From contig NZ_JAPEMV010000002.1 of the NCBI RefSeq assembly GCF_026342355.1, positions 558,001 to 622,000 on the forward strand: a stretch of DNA of 64,000 nt, given 5' to 3'. Positions within the stretch are counted from its first letter, which is position 1; every line of letters begins with the position of its first letter. The notes beneath the pieces were generated by a model. That model made no database searches. It saw only the letters and a list, made by a program, of their open reading frames with translations, and was not told the DNA's origin. Source of the DNA: Streptomyces sp. NBC_00249 (lineage in GTDB: Bacteria; Actinomycetota; Actinomycetes; Streptomycetales; Streptomycetaceae). This document shows positions 17,202 to 26,297 of this stretch, one piece after another. The position numbers were made by a program, and so were the translations under genes.

Positions 17202-17226
17202 TTGACGGGCCGCCAGTTCCTGTCAA
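17202..17226. promoter_or_regulatory. Inverted repeat and TTGACA between the TetR gene and hisN
   Basis: TTGACGGG (17202-17209) and CCTGTCAA (17219-17226) form an 8-bp inverted repeat with one mismatch and a 9-nt spacer. The right arm, read on the minus strand, supplies TTGACA, a consensus -35 box for the TetR gene 69 bp away. It may be an autoregulatory operator overlapping that promoter; a matching -10 box is weak. Confidence 0.4.
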
Positions 17227-17292
17227 GGGCGCCTGTCGGCCGCACTGTGGACCTCGTTCGCCCGGTCGCGGGAGTCTCGATACTGTTCTGGC

Positions 17293-18099
17293 ATGCCCGA
17301 GTATGACGATGACCTGCGCCTCGCCCTCGAACTCGCCGACGCGGCGGACGCCGCCACGATGGAGCGGTTCCGCGCCCTCGACCTCCAGGTCGAGACGAAG
17401 CCGGACATGACCCCGGTGAGCGAGGCCGACAAGGCCGCCGAGGAGATCGTCCGGGCCGGGATCCTGGCCGCGCGGCCCTCCGACGCCATCCTGGGCGAGG
17501 AGTACGGCCTCAAGGGCGACGGCCCGCGCCGCTGGGTCGTGGACCCGATCGACGGTACGAAGAACTACGTGCGCGGGGTCCCCGTCTGGGCGACCCTGAT
17601 CTCCCTGATGACCGAGGGCGAGGACGGGGTGTTCCGCCCGGTCGTCGGCGTGGTCTCGGCCCCGGCGCTGGGCCGGCGCTGGTGGGCCTCACAGGGCGGC
17701 GGCGCCTTCGCGGGCGGCGCGCTGGGCGGCGCGGCGACCGGGCTCGGCGTGTCCAAGGTCCCGGCCCTGTCGGACGCCTCCTTCGCGTACTCCTCGCTGA
17801 GCGGCTGGGAGGAGCAGGGGCGGCTGCCCGGCTTCCTGGAGCTGACCCGCGCGTGCTGGCGTACGCGGGGGTACGGGGACTTCTGGCCGTACATGATGGT
17901 CGCGGAGGGCTCGCTGGACCTGTGCGCCGAGCCGGAGCTGAACCTGTGGGACATGGCGGCCATCGCGGTCGTCGTCCAGGAGGCCGGCGGCCGCTTCACC
18001 AGCCTCGACGGCGAGGACGGGGTGCACGGCGGGAACGCCGCGGCGTCGAACGGTCTGCTCCACGAGGAGATGCTGGGGCTGCTCCGCCCGCGCCCCTGA
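17293..18099 (+). CDS. hisN: Histidinol-phosphatase, inositol-monophosphatase type
   Basis: 268 aa, cytoplasmic magnesium-dependent phosphatase. IMPase-fold motifs: GEEYG near residue 75, DPIDGTKNYVRG near residue 95 and the late NLWDMAA near residue 218. In S. coelicolor the homologous gene in the same neighbourhood (close to aroA and rsgA) was shown to be the histidinol-phosphate phosphatase missing from the his operon; the symbol follows that. A TACTGT -10-like box at 17281-17286 would put the start site at or next to the ATG at 17293, suggesting a leaderless mRNA. Confidence 0.88.
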   Translation: MPEYDDDLRLALELADAADAATMERFRALDLQVETKPDMTPVSEADKAAEEIVRAGILAARPSDAILGEEYGLKGDGPRRWVVDPIDGTKNYVRGVPVWATLISLMTEGEDGVFRPVVGVVSAPALGRRWWASQGGGAFAGGALGGAATGLGVSKVPALSDASFAYSSLSGWEEQGRLPGFLELTRACWRTRGYGDFWPYMMVAEGSLDLCAEPELNLWDMAAIAVVVQEAGGRFTSLDGEDGVHGGNAAASNGLLHEEMLGLLRPRP

Positions 18100-18171
18100 T
18101 GCGCGGTGCGCGCCGAGATCACCCCTCGCGTGCCTCCTTGCTGACGCTCCGTGCCCGTGGGAATCTAAGAA

Positions 18172-18243
18172 TCCCCCGGCTTGTGCGTTTGTGAAGCGTT
18201 TCTCTAGCGGCGCTGCACCGGTGCACCCACCCAAGCCGGGGGA
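18172..18243 (+). other. Structured 5' leader of the CBS-domain gene
   Basis: A perfect 12-bp inverted repeat, TCCCCCGGCTTG (18172-18183) with CAAGCCGGGGGA (18232-18243), encloses 48 nt containing the 12-nt palindrome TGCACCGGTGCA (18214-18225). The helix closes 7 nt before the AGGAGG ribosome site (18251-18256). The AAGCCGGGGGAC stretch recalls one half of the ydaO (c-di-AMP) riboswitch core, but the rest of that motif is not recognisable. Regulatory RNA is an inference. Confidence 0.5.
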
Positions 18244-18267
18244 CTCACCCAGGAGGTGGCTCTCTTC

Positions 18268-18663
18268 ATGCTCGTCCGTGACGCCATGAGCACCGTGATC
18301 CTCACCCTCGGCCCCGCCCACACCCTGCGTCAGGCGGCCTGCCTGATGTCCGGCCGGCGCGTCGGCGCGGCCGTCGTCCTCGACCCCGACCACAGCGGCA
18401 TCGGCATCCTGACCGAGCGCGACATCCTCAACTCGATCGGCGCGGGCCACGACCCCGACCGGGAGTCCGTGGGCGCCCACACCACCAACAACGTCGTCTT
18501 CTGCACCCCGGACGCCACGCTGCAGGAGGCGGCCGAGGCGATGGCCCACGGCGGCTTCCGCCATCTGATCGTCCTGGAGGACGGCGGGCCGGTCGGCATC
18601 GTCTCCGTACGGGACGTGATCCGCTGCTGGGCCCCGGCCCGGCGCAGCACCGTGGCGGCCTAG
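18268..18663 (+). CDS. CBS-domain protein (paired CBS module)
   Basis: 131 aa made almost entirely of two CBS motifs: MLVRDAMSTVILTLGPAHTL through GIGILTERDILNSI, and TTNNVVFCTPDATLQEAAEA through VGIVSVRDVIR. Such stand-alone pairs bind adenine nucleotides and act as energy or ligand sensors. ATG 18268 has AGGAGG 11 nt upstream; the in-frame GTG at 18256 overlaps that ribosome site and is rejected. The leader is strongly structured. Convergent with katA across a shared hairpin terminator. Confidence 0.9.
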   Translation: MLVRDAMSTVILTLGPAHTLRQAACLMSGRRVGAAVVLDPDHSGIGILTERDILNSIGAGHDPDRESVGAHTTNNVVFCTPDATLQEAAEAMAHGGFRHLIVLEDGGPVGIVSVRDVIRCWAPARRSTVAA

Positions 18664-18688
18664 CGGCCCCGGGCACGACGGCGGGAAC

Positions 18689-18732
18689 GACGGCGGGCCG
18701 GAACCCTCCGAGGAGGATTCCGGCCCGTCGTC
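18689..18732. terminator. Bidirectional hairpin between CBS gene and katA
   Basis: 15-bp arms with one mismatch (18689-18703 and 18718-18732) enclose an inner CCTCC-ga-GGAGG stem. It lies between two convergent stops and serves as transcription end for both genes. Confidence 0.7.
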
Positions 18733-18753
18733 CTGCTACGGCAAGCGGTCCGG

Positions 18754-20223
18754 CTAGCCGCGAAGGGCCTGGACCGCGGCTTCCAGCCGCTTGCCGAAGT
18801 CCCCGTCGGCCTGACGGAAGTTGTTGATCGCGCGCTCGGCGATGTCGTCACGGGAGACCTTGGCTATGAAGCCGGACAGGTTCTCGATCAGACGGGACTT
18901 CTCGTCCTCCGACATCAGGCGGTAGAGGTCGCCCGCCTGCACGAAGTCGGTGTCCGCGGAGTGCACGGCGGCGGGGTGGTTGCCCGTGCCGCCGGTGACG
19001 GCGGAGGAGACCCACAGCGGACGGTCCGTCTGGGCCGGGCCGCCGAAGGTGTTCGGCTCGTAGTTCTTCGAGCCCTTGTGGCGGCCGTCGTACAGGTAGC
19101 CGTCACGGGAGTTGGTGCGCGCCTCGGTGGCGTGCGGGCGGTTCACCGGCAGGTGGTCGGCGTTGATGCCGACGCGGTAGCGGTGGGCGTCGCCGTAGGC
19201 GAACAGGCGGCCCTGGAGCATCTTGTCCGGGGAGGGACCGATGCCGGGCACGAAGTGCGCCGGACTGAAGATCGACTGCTCGACCTCGGCGAAGACGTTC
19301 TCCGGGTTGCGGTTGAGCTCCAGCTTGCCGATCTCGATCGGCGGGTAGTCCTCGTGCGGCCACACCTTGGTGAGGTCGAACGGGTTGAAGCGGTACTCGG
19401 CCGCCTCGGCCGCCGGCATGATCTGGACCTGCACGGTCCAGGTCGGGAACTCGCCGCGCTCGATGGACTCGCGCAGGTCGCGCTGGTGCGAGTCGGGGTC
19501 CTCACCGGCGAGCCGGTTGGCCTCGGCCTGGGTGAGGTTCTTGATGCCCTGGTCGGTCTTGAAGTGGTACTTGACCCAGAAGACCTCGCCGGCCTCGTTG
19601 TTCCACTGGAACGTGTGCGAGCCGTAGCCGTTCATGTGGCGGTAGGACGCCGGGATGCCGCGGTCACCGAACAGCCAGGTCACCTGGTGGGTGGACTCGG
19701 GCGACAGACCCCAGAAGTCCCAGACGTTGTCCGCCTCCTGCGAGCCCGTGTACGGGTCGCGCTTCTGGGTGTGGATGAAGTCGGGGAACTTGATGGCGTC
19801 CTTGATGAAGAACACCGGGGTGTTGTTGCCGACGAGGTCGTAGTTGCCCTCTTCGGTGTAGAACTTCAGCGCCCAGCCGCGGGGGTCGCGCACCGCGTCG
19901 GCCGCACCGAGGTTGCCCGCGACGGTGGAGAAGCGCAGAAACGTTTCCGTCTCCTTGCCGACCTCGGACAGGAACTTCGCCCGGGTCCACTGCGAGACGT
20001 CGCGGGTCAGGGTGAAGGTGCCGTAGGCGCCGGCGCCACGCGCGTGGACCACGCGCTCCGGGATGCGCTCGCGATTGAAGTGGGCGAGCTTCTCCAGGAG
20101 CTGCTGGTCCTGGACGAGAACGGGCCCGCCGACGCCAGCGGTCTCGCTGTTCTGGTTGTCGGCGACCGGAGCCCCGGCCTCCGTGGTGAGCGGTCCCTGC
20201 GTCACGTGCGCCTCCTGCGTCAT
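18754..20223 (-). CDS. katA: Monofunctional haem catalase
   Basis: 489 aa, small-subunit (clade 3 type) catalase degrading hydrogen peroxide. Visible landmarks: [13 protein letters not shown] with the distal histidine, [20 protein letters not shown] with the catalytic asparagine, and [14 protein letters not shown] with the proximal haem tyrosine. ATG at 20223; an internal GTG 18 nt downstream is possible. Divergent from the Fur-family gene catR, as in S. coelicolor where CatR represses catA. The intergenic region holds a -35/-10 pair with an imperfect inverted repeat between them. Confidence 0.97.
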   Translation of the reverse strand: MTQEAHVTQGPLTTEAGAPVADNQNSETAGVGGPVLVQDQQLLEKLAHFNRERIPERVVHARGAGAYGTFTLTRDVSQWTRAKFLSEVGKETETFLRFSTVAGNLGAADAVRDPRGWALKFYTEEGNYDLVGNNTPVFFIKDAIKFPDFIHTQKRDPYTGSQEADNVWDFWGLSPESTHQVTWLFGDRGIPASYRHMNGYGSHTFQWNNEAGEVFWVKYHFKTDQGIKNLTQAEANRLAGEDPDSHQRDLRESIERGEFPTWTVQVQIMPAAEAAEYRFNPFDLTKVWPHEDYPPIEIGKLELNRNPENVFAEVEQSIFSPAHFVPGIGPSPDKMLQGRLFAYGDAHRYRVGINADHLPVNRPHATEARTNSRDGYLYDGRHKGSKNYEPNTFGGPAQTDRPLWVSSAVTGGTGNHPAAVHSADTDFVQAGDLYRLMSEDEKSRLIENLSGFIAKVSRDDIAERAINNFRQADGDFGKRLEAAVQALRG

Positions 20224-20259
20224 TCCTGCAAGTCCTGTCCTTGGCGTTTGCCGTATCCG

Positions 20260-20287
20260 ATCCTACGATGGACTTTGTCTAAGTCAA
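20260..20287 (-). promoter_or_regulatory. katA promoter overlapped by a CatR/PerR-type box
   Basis: On the minus strand TTGACT (20282-20287), 16 nt, TAGGAT (20260-20265). Between the boxes lies GACTTTG-T-CTAAGTC (20271-20285), a 7-1-7 repeat with one mismatched pair, the layout of Fur/PerR operators. Binding there would block RNA polymerase at katA. Confidence 0.65.
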
Positions 20288-20351
20288 GTAAGCATCCAAT
20301 TCCGCACCGGTTCGGGATCTGCACCGAATCCCCACTGTTAGGCTGGCGTCT

Positions 20352-20768
20352 ATGAGTGACCTGCTGGAACGACTTCGCGGACGCGGCTGGCGCATGACGG
20401 CCCAGCGGCGTGTCGTGGCCGAGGTGCTCGACGGTGACCACGTTCACCTGACGGCCGACGAGGTGCACGCGCGCGCCGTGGTCAAACTGCCCGAGATCTC
20501 TCGCGCGACGGTCTACAACACCTTGGGCGAGCTCGTGACCCTCGGCGAGGTCCTCGAAGTGTCGACGGACCGGCGTGCCAAGCGGTACGACCCGAACGCC
20601 CACCGCCCCCACCAGCACCTGGTCTGCGCCCAGTGCGGCGCGATCCGCGACGTCCACCCGGCGGGCGACCCGCTGGCCGACCTGCCGGCCGGTGAGCGCT
20701 TCGGCTTCGTGGTCTCGGCGGTCGAGGTGACGTACCGGGGCGTGTGCCCGAACTGCGCGGGCGTCTGA
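20352..20768 (+). CDS. catR: Fur-family peroxide-responsive repressor CatR
   Basis: 138 aa. N-terminal winged helix (RMTAQRRVVAEVL, EISRATVYNTLGELV) and a C-terminal metal domain with RPHQHLVCAQCG and CPNC, the two CxxC pairs of the structural zinc site. Belongs to the PerR-like group and is divergent from katA. A TAGGCT -10-like box at 20339-20344 sits 7 nt before the ATG at 20352, pointing to a leaderless transcript. Metal-catalysed oxidation as the sensing mechanism is family knowledge. Confidence 0.92.
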   Translation: MSDLLERLRGRGWRMTAQRRVVAEVLDGDHVHLTADEVHARAVVKLPEISRATVYNTLGELVTLGEVLEVSTDRRAKRYDPNAHRPHQHLVCAQCGAIRDVHPAGDPLADLPAGERFGFVVSAVEVTYRGVCPNCAGV

Positions 20769-20790
20769 CGGACGGAACAGAGAACAGGAA

Positions 20791-20820
20791 AGGCCGGGGG
20801 CTGGAGCCCCCGGCCTTTTT
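20791..20820 (+). terminator. Intrinsic terminator of catR
   Basis: 12-bp perfect stem (20791-20802 with 20805-20816) followed by TTTT, 22 nt after the catR stop. Confidence 0.9.
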
Positions 20821-20862
20821 GCTGTTCACACACGTTCACACCGGCGGACCCGGAAACGACTC

Positions 20863-20891
20863 GAGGCCCGGATCCATGGGATCCGGGCCTC
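20863..20891 (-). terminator. Hairpin downstream of the first initiator tRNA
   Basis: Perfect 13-bp stem (20863-20875 with 20879-20891), ending 10 nt after the mature 3' end of tRNA-fMet on the minus strand. Only a short T-containing tract follows, so it may serve for termination or 3' processing. The second tRNA copy has a near-identical hairpin. Confidence 0.65.
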
Positions 20892-20901
20892 GGGCCTTCA
20901 G

Positions 20902-20975
20902 TAGCGGGGACAGGATTTGAACCTGCGACCTCTGGGTTATGAGCCCAGCGAGCTACCGAGCTGCTCCACCCCGCG
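20902..20975 (-). tRNA. Initiator tRNA-Met (CAT), copy 1
   Basis: 74 nt without encoded CCA. The cloverleaf is complete with anticodon CAT at 20941-20939. Initiator hallmarks: the acceptor begins CGCGGGG and ends CCCCGCT, so position 1 C faces U at 72 unpaired, and the anticodon stem has three consecutive G-C pairs (GGG/CCC). Identical in sequence to the copy at 23105-23178. Confidence 0.97.
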
Positions 20976-21043
20976 TCGGTAAACACGACTCTACGTGAGG
21001 CTGCCCGGCAGATGCAAATCAGTTAACCGGCAGCCCCCGGAGG

Positions 21044-22900
21044 TCAGGCCGAGAGCTCCTCCGCCAGCGCGTCCCGCAGCCGGGCCGCCCGCTCCGAGAC
21101 CTCCGCCGGGCCCAGCTCCATGGCGCGCACGCACCACTTCTGCCCCTCGGCGAGGTCCCCGTGGCGGGCCGCCAGCAGGCCCAGCCGCAGGGCGGCCCGG
21201 CCGTGGCCCGCCACCGCCGCGCGGGTCCACCACAGGGCCGCCTCCGGCTCGCTGCCCTCGCGGGCCAGGAGCAGCCCGAGGTTGAAGGCGCCGTTGCGGG
21301 AGCCGGCCTCCGCCGCCTCCCGGTACCAGCGCGCGGCCACGACGAGGTCGCCCCGGGCGGCGGCGAGCATGCCGACGCGCACCTGGGCCCGGCGGTGCCC
21401 CTGCTCGGCGGCCCGCTCGTACCACTCCTCGCTCTCGGTACGGGCGGCCCCGCCCACCGGCTCGCCCAGCGCCACCGGCTCCGGCGGCGGGGCCAGCGAC
21501 TCCAGCAGCGAGGCCAGCCGGAACGCCGCCTCGGCGCTGCCGCCGCCCGCCGCGCAGCGCAGGTGCCGTTCGGCGGCCCGCTCGGCGCCGTCGCGCACCA
21601 GGGCGATGCCGACCTGGAGCGCGGCGTCGGTGTGGCCGGCCGCGGCGGCCCGCTCGTACCACTTGAGCGCGGAGCGGTCCTCGTCCCGGCTGGCGAAGAG
21701 GATCCCGAGGTTGAAGGCGGCGTCGACGCTGCCGGCCTCGGCCGCCTTGGAGAACCAGGGCTCGGCGCCGGCCGCGTCCCCGGCCTGGAGCAGCATGATC
21801 GCCAGGGCGTTGGCGGCCTCGCGGTGGCCGGCGTAGGCCGCCCGGCGGTACCACTGCTCGGCCTGCGCGGTCCGCTCCTGCGCGGCGCACAGCAGCGCGA
21901 GGTTGTAGGCGCCGTTCTGGTCGCCCGCGTCCATGGCGGCCCGGTACCACTTCTCGGCGGTCTGGGTCTCGCCGCGCGCGGCGTGCAGGGCCCCGAGGGC
22001 GTTGGCGGCGTTGCCGTCACCGTCCTGGGCGGCCCGGTGCCACCAGGAGGCGGCGCTCTCCTCGTCCCCGGCGTCGCGCAGCAGGAAGCCGAGCGCGCAC
22101 GCCGCGCGGGCCTCGCCCTGCTTGGCCGAGCTCAGGTACCAGCGCCCGGCCTCCTTCAGTTCGCCGCGGGCCTCCAGGAGGGCGCCCAGGTGCAGTCCGG
22201 CGCGCCGGTGCCCGCGCGCCGCGGCCTGGCGGTACCACTGCTCGGCCTCGGCGGGGTCGCCCTTGCGCAGGTGGCGGGCGAGCCGGTACGCGGCTTCGCG
22301 GTGCCCCTGTTCGGCGGCGGCGCGGAACCAGCGCTCGACGCCCCGGTCCCCGCGGTGCTCGAGCAGGTCGGCCAGGGCGTACGCGCCGAGGGCGTGCCCG
22401 GACTCCGCGGCCTGGCGGAGCCAGTACTCGGCGGCGGGCTCGTCGCCGCGCTCGCGGTAGTGGCGGCCCAGGGCGTGGGCGGCGGGGGCGGACCCGGCCA
22501 CGGCGGCGACCCGCCACCAGCCGGCGGCCTCTTCGGGGTAGCCGCGCTGGTGCAGCAGGACGCCGAGGTTGTTGGCGGCGGCGCGGTCGCCCTCCGCGGT
22601 GGCGCCGCGCAGGTAGGGCTCCGCCCCGGTGAGGTCGCCGCGGCGCAGGAGGAGCGCGCCGAGCACGCTCATGGCGCCGGGGTCACCCTTGTCGGCGGCC
22701 ACCCGGTGGCGGGCCTCCAGCTCGGTCTCGGTGGCTCCTTCGGCGTCGCCGAACGCTTCTTCCGCGAGATCCGCATCGGTCAGTGCCGTCTGCGCGTTGA
22801 CAGCGGGAGCGGCCACGCCGGTCTCCGCGCCCGTCTCGGCCTCCGCCCTCACAAACCGCCCTGTCTCCAGCAGAGTTGACCTGTCCCCCATAAATCCCAT
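21044..22900 (-). CDS. Sel1/TPR repeat protein
   Basis: 618 aa. After a ~55-residue acidic lead, nearly the whole protein consists of about 15 repeats of ~36 residues of Sel1-like type, each with a pattern such as AEQWYRQAAARGHRRAGLHL or AEKWYRAAMDAGDQNGAYNL. Such solenoids act as protein-interaction scaffolds. No catalytic domain or signal peptide is visible. ATG 22900 and an in-frame ATG at 22891 (MGDRSTLLETG) are both possible. It sits between two identical initiator tRNA genes on the same strand; the link is unexplained. Confidence 0.85.
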   Translation of the reverse strand: MGFMGDRSTLLETGRFVRAEAETGAETGVAAPAVNAQTALTDADLAEEAFGDAEGATETELEARHRVAADKGDPGAMSVLGALLLRRGDLTGAEPYLRGATAEGDRAAANNLGVLLHQRGYPEEAAGWWRVAAVAGSAPAAHALGRHYRERGDEPAAEYWLRQAAESGHALGAYALADLLEHRGDRGVERWFRAAAEQGHREAAYRLARHLRKGDPAEAEQWYRQAAARGHRRAGLHLGALLEARGELKEAGRWYLSSAKQGEARAACALGFLLRDAGDEESAASWWHRAAQDGDGNAANALGALHAARGETQTAEKWYRAAMDAGDQNGAYNLALLCAAQERTAQAEQWYRRAAYAGHREAANALAIMLLQAGDAAGAEPWFSKAAEAGSVDAAFNLGILFASRDEDRSALKWYERAAAAGHTDAALQVGIALVRDGAERAAERHLRCAAGGGSAEAAFRLASLLESLAPPPEPVALGEPVGGAARTESEEWYERAAEQGHRRAQVRVGMLAAARGDLVVAARWYREAAEAGSRNGAFNLGLLLAREGSEPEAALWWTRAAVAGHGRAALRLGLLAARHGDLAEGQKWCVRAMELGPAEVSERAARLRDALAEELSA

Positions 22901-23062
22901 CGTCGCATCACCTGCTACCCGCGTACACCTGGTATGTCGCAGCCAGTGAGGTCACTACAGCGTTTTGTCGACATGCCCACAGAGAGACAAGTCAAACACG
23001 CTCACGCCTCAACTCACCCGCCCCAGTGACCCCGTGTCTCACAGTTCCCGATTCCGGGAACG

Positions 23063-23098
23063 ACGAAGGCCCGGATCCCATAGGATCCGGGCCTTCGT
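23063..23098 (-). terminator. Hairpin downstream of the second initiator tRNA
   Basis: Perfect 16-bp stem (23063-23078 with 23083-23098), loop CATA. It shares the core GGCCCGGATCC with the hairpin after the first tRNA copy. A second hairpin, GTTCCCG-attc-CGGGAAC (23044-23061), follows directly, giving a tandem terminator-like arrangement. Confidence 0.7.
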
Positions 23099-23104
23099 CT
23101 GCAG

Positions 23105-23178
23105 TAGCGGGGACAGGATTTGAACCTGCGACCTCTGGGTTATGAGCCCAGCGAGCTACCGAGCTGCTCCACCCCGCG
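23105..23178 (-). tRNA. Initiator tRNA-Met (CAT), copy 2
   Basis: Same 74-nt sequence as copy 1, with the C1/U72 mismatch and GGG/CCC anticodon stem of an initiator. It lies 52 nt downstream of the UPF0182 gene stop on the same strand, so read-through from that gene is possible. Confidence 0.97.
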
Positions 23179-23230
23179 TCGGTAAAACCACAGTAGCACG
23201 ACGCGGGGTGGAGCCTTTACCGCCTTCTGG

Positions 23231-26137
23231 TCAGCCGCCCGGCTTGGGCGTCGGGGACGTCATCTTCGCCTCGGCGTCGATCGCCCGCTGCAGCGCCGTC
23301 TTGATGTCCTCCTGCGCCTTGCCGAAGGCCGTCCAGTCGCCGGACTGGCGGGCCTTCTCGGCGGCCTCGATGGCCTTCTTCGCCTCGTCGAGGGCCGCCT
23401 TGACCGTCGGGTCCTGGCTGCCGGGCGGAGTGGTGGTGCCCTCTCCCGGCGGCTGCGTCGGATTCGTCGGCGTGACCGGGACGGTCGGGGCCTCGGACCC
23501 GAACACCACGTTCAGCGCCTTCTCCAAGGTGTCCTCGAAGGCCGTCTGGCCGCCGTAGGTCACGAGCACCTTGCGCAGCAGCGGGTACTTGAGCCCGGAG
23601 CTGCGGACGTACACCGGCTCCACGTAGAGCATCCCGCCGTCCAGCGGGACCGCGAGCAGGTTGCCGTACTCGACCTCGGAGTCACCGCCGCGCAGCAGCC
23701 GGATCGACTCGGCGATCTTCGGTTCCGACTGGAACTTGCTCTGGACCTGCTTGGGGCCGTCGACCGGCTTGCTGGTCGGCAGCTTCAGGATCCTGATCTT
23801 GCCGTAGTCCGGGGTGCCCGGATCGGCGTTGACCGCCATGTAGGCGCTCAGGTTGTCCCGCTCGTTCGGCGTGAAGGTCGTCGTGAGCGAGAAGACCTGG
23901 TCCTTCTCCGACTGCCCCGGCATCTTCATCGACAGGTAGTACGGCGGGACCGCCGTGCCGGCCTTGGTCGTCGGGTCGTCCGGGACGGCCCAGGCCTCGC
24001 TGCCGCTGAGGAAGGTCTGCGGGTCGGTGACGTGGTACCGGGTGAGCAGCTCGCGCTGGACCTTGAAGAGGTCCTGCGGGTAGCGCAGGTGGTCCATGAG
24101 CGGCTTGTCGATCGCGCTCTTGGGCTTCACCGTGCCCGGGAAGGCCTTCATCCAGGTCTTGAGGACCGGGTCCTCGGTGTCCCACTGGTACAGGTCGACC
24201 GTGCCGTCGTACGCGTCGACGGTGGCCTTCACCGAGTTGCGGATGTAGTTGACCCGGTTCTCCTGGGCGACGACCGCGCGCTGGCTGTTGGTCAGCGAGT
24301 CGGCCGTGCTGTCGCCCAGCGTGGTGCGCGAGGCGTACGGGTAGCCGTTCGTCGTCGTGTAGGCGTCGACGATCCACTTGACCTTGCCGTCCACGACCGC
24401 CGGGTACGGGGCCCCGTCGATGGTCAGCCACGGCGCGACGGCCTCGACGCGCTCCTTGGGCGTGCGGTTGTAGAGGATCCGCGAGCCCTCGCCGATGGCG
24501 CCCGAGTACAGGATCTGCGGCTCGCTGAAGGCGAGCGCGTACGCGGCCCGGTTGACCGGGTTGTCGAGGTTGACGCCGGAGTTGCCCTTGTAGCTGGTCT
24601 CCTTCTCGCCCTTGTCGTCCGAGTAGTCGAGCTCCTTCTGCGGTCCGCCGACGATCGAGTACTGCTTCGTCATCTCGCCGTAGTAGATGCGCTGCTCGAA
24701 GTCCGTGCCGAACATGCCCTTGGAGGGCAGGTCGGACTGGGTGAAGTCGGGGGCGCCGTCCTTGACCGTGGTGCCCTTGGCCGCGACGACGCCGTAGCCG
24801 TGGGTGTACTTGAAGTGGTCGTTGATCCAGTTGTTCTTCGGGATGCCGCCGATGTTCAGCTCGCGGAGCCCGATGACCGTGTCCTGGCCGCTGTAGCGGT
24901 CCACGGCGAGCGTGGACGGGAAGCCGTAGTAGCCCTTGACCTGCTGGAGCTGCTGGAAGGCCGGGGAGACGATGTTCGGGTCGAGCAGGCGGATGCTGGC
25001 GGTGGTGTCCGCCGCCTTGCGCAGCTGCTCCTTGCCGGTGCCGGCGTTGGGCACGCCCGCGTAGTCCTTCACGTCGGTCCCGGCGATCCCGTAGGCGTCG
25101 CGCGTGGCCTTGATGTTCTTCTCGACGTACGGGGATTCCTTGGCCTGCTCGTTCGGCTGGACCTGGAACTTCTGCACGATCGCCGGGTAGAGCCCGCCGA
25201 TCAGGATCGCCGAGAGGACCATCAGGCCGAAGCCGATGACCGGGAGCTGCCAGGTACGGCGCCACAGGGTGGCGAAGAAGAGCAGCGCGCAGATCGCGGC
25301 GATGGCCACGAGGATCGTCTTCGCCGGGAGGTAGGCGTTGGCGTCGACGTAGCGCAGGCCGGTCCAGTTGTCGGCGGCCTTGAAGTCACTGGACTTCACG
25401 GCGAGGCCGTACCGGTCGAGCCAGTACGCGACCGCCTTGAAGGTGACGAAGAGGCCGAGCAGCACCGACAGGTGCCCGGTGGCCGCGGCGGTGGCCCGGG
25501 CGCCCGGGCTGGTCACGCGCAGTCCGCCGTACAGGTAGTGCACGACGACGGCGGCGATCACCGAGAGCACGACGGCGGCGAAGCCGAAGCCGAGCAGGAA
25601 GCGGTACCAGGGCAGGTCGAAGGTGTAGAACGACACGTCCAGGTCGAACTGGGGGTCCTTGCGCCCGAAGGGCACCCCGTTCACGTACATCAGCCAGGTC
25701 TTCCACTGGCCGGCCGCCGAGGCGCCGGCGATCAGGCCGACGATGGCGGAGATGGCCAGGAGCAGCCACTTCTTGTACGGGGCGACGCTCATGCGGTAGC
25801 GGTCGAGGCTCTGCTGCTCCATCGACATCGCGCTCAGCGGCGGCCGCAGCCGGTGCGCCAGCCAGATGTTGAACCCGACGGCACCGGCCATCAGCAGGCC
25901 GAAGACGGCGAAGAGGCCGATCTTGGTCCACAGGGTGGTGGTGAAGACGGTGGAGTACTTGACGGAGCGGAACCAGAGCCAGTCCGTCCAGAAGCCCGCG
26001 AACATGATGAACGCCATGGCCAGGACGGCCAGGACGCCCAGGGTCGTCAGAAGAGTCCGGGCGCGCCGGGAGGGGCGGCCGACTCTCATCCGTGGCCCGG
26101 AGGGGCCTCCGCCTCGGTCCGGCATCTGGAAAGCCAA
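23231..26137 (-). CDS. UPF0182 family membrane protein
   Basis: About 968 aa. Seven hydrophobic helices fill residues 30-330 ([38 protein letters not shown] and others). A large extracytoplasmic domain follows, with [20 protein letters not shown] and [18 protein letters not shown], matching COG1615/UPF0182 proteins universal in Actinobacteria and of unknown role. A Pro/Thr-rich then charged coiled-coil-like tail ends it. TTG at 26137 ([11 protein letters not shown]) is preferred because GAGGT lies 7 nt upstream; ATG 26125 is the alternative. Divergent from the PPA1309-type gene. Confidence 0.93.
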   Translation of the reverse strand: MAFQMPDRGGGPSGPRMRVGRPSRRARTLLTTLGVLAVLAMAFIMFAGFWTDWLWFRSVKYSTVFTTTLWTKIGLFAVFGLLMAGAVGFNIWLAHRLRPPLSAMSMEQQSLDRYRMSVAPYKKWLLLAISAIVGLIAGASAAGQWKTWLMYVNGVPFGRKDPQFDLDVSFYTFDLPWYRFLLGFGFAAVVLSVIAAVVVHYLYGGLRVTSPGARATAAATGHLSVLLGLFVTFKAVAYWLDRYGLAVKSSDFKAADNWTGLRYVDANAYLPAKTILVAIAAICALLFFATLWRRTWQLPVIGFGLMVLSAILIGGLYPAIVQKFQVQPNEQAKESPYVEKNIKATRDAYGIAGTDVKDYAGVPNAGTGKEQLRKAADTTASIRLLDPNIVSPAFQQLQQVKGYYGFPSTLAVDRYSGQDTVIGLRELNIGGIPKNNWINDHFKYTHGYGVVAAKGTTVKDGAPDFTQSDLPSKGMFGTDFEQRIYYGEMTKQYSIVGGPQKELDYSDDKGEKETSYKGNSGVNLDNPVNRAAYALAFSEPQILYSGAIGEGSRILYNRTPKERVEAVAPWLTIDGAPYPAVVDGKVKWIVDAYTTTNGYPYASRTTLGDSTADSLTNSQRAVVAQENRVNYIRNSVKATVDAYDGTVDLYQWDTEDPVLKTWMKAFPGTVKPKSAIDKPLMDHLRYPQDLFKVQRELLTRYHVTDPQTFLSGSEAWAVPDDPTTKAGTAVPPYYLSMKMPGQSEKDQVFSLTTTFTPNERDNLSAYMAVNADPGTPDYGKIRILKLPTSKPVDGPKQVQSKFQSEPKIAESIRLLRGGDSEVEYGNLLAVPLDGGMLYVEPVYVRSSGLKYPLLRKVLVTYGGQTAFEDTLEKALNVVFGSEAPTVPVTPTNPTQPPGEGTTTPPGSQDPTVKAALDEAKKAIEAAEKARQSGDWTAFGKAQEDIKTALQRAIDAEAKMTSPTPKPGG

Positions 26138-26297
26138 GGTGCGCACCTCGAAAGTCGCTGTGTCTGGTGTTGTCTCTGGTGTACTTGAAAGCTGGGTTAC
26201 TTGGAAGCAGCCAAAGCAGGCCCCCGATCGTAGGGCCCACTCATGCAACTTACTGAGCCTTTAGTCAGTTCCCGGTATCCGGGGGAAAGGAGGCAGG

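Noticed and set aside
18160-18200. SigR promoter before the CBS gene (GGAAT at 18161)
   Set aside because: The nearest GTT is 22 nt away instead of 18-19, outside the accepted spacing.
18172-18267. Complete ydaO (c-di-AMP) riboswitch
   Set aside because: Only one core-like stretch is present and the space before the ATG is too short for the second half; reported only as an unexplained structure.
21161-22879. 572-codon plus-strand frame antisense to the Sel1 protein
   Set aside because: Low-complexity shadow; Sel1 repeats on the minus strand are unambiguous.
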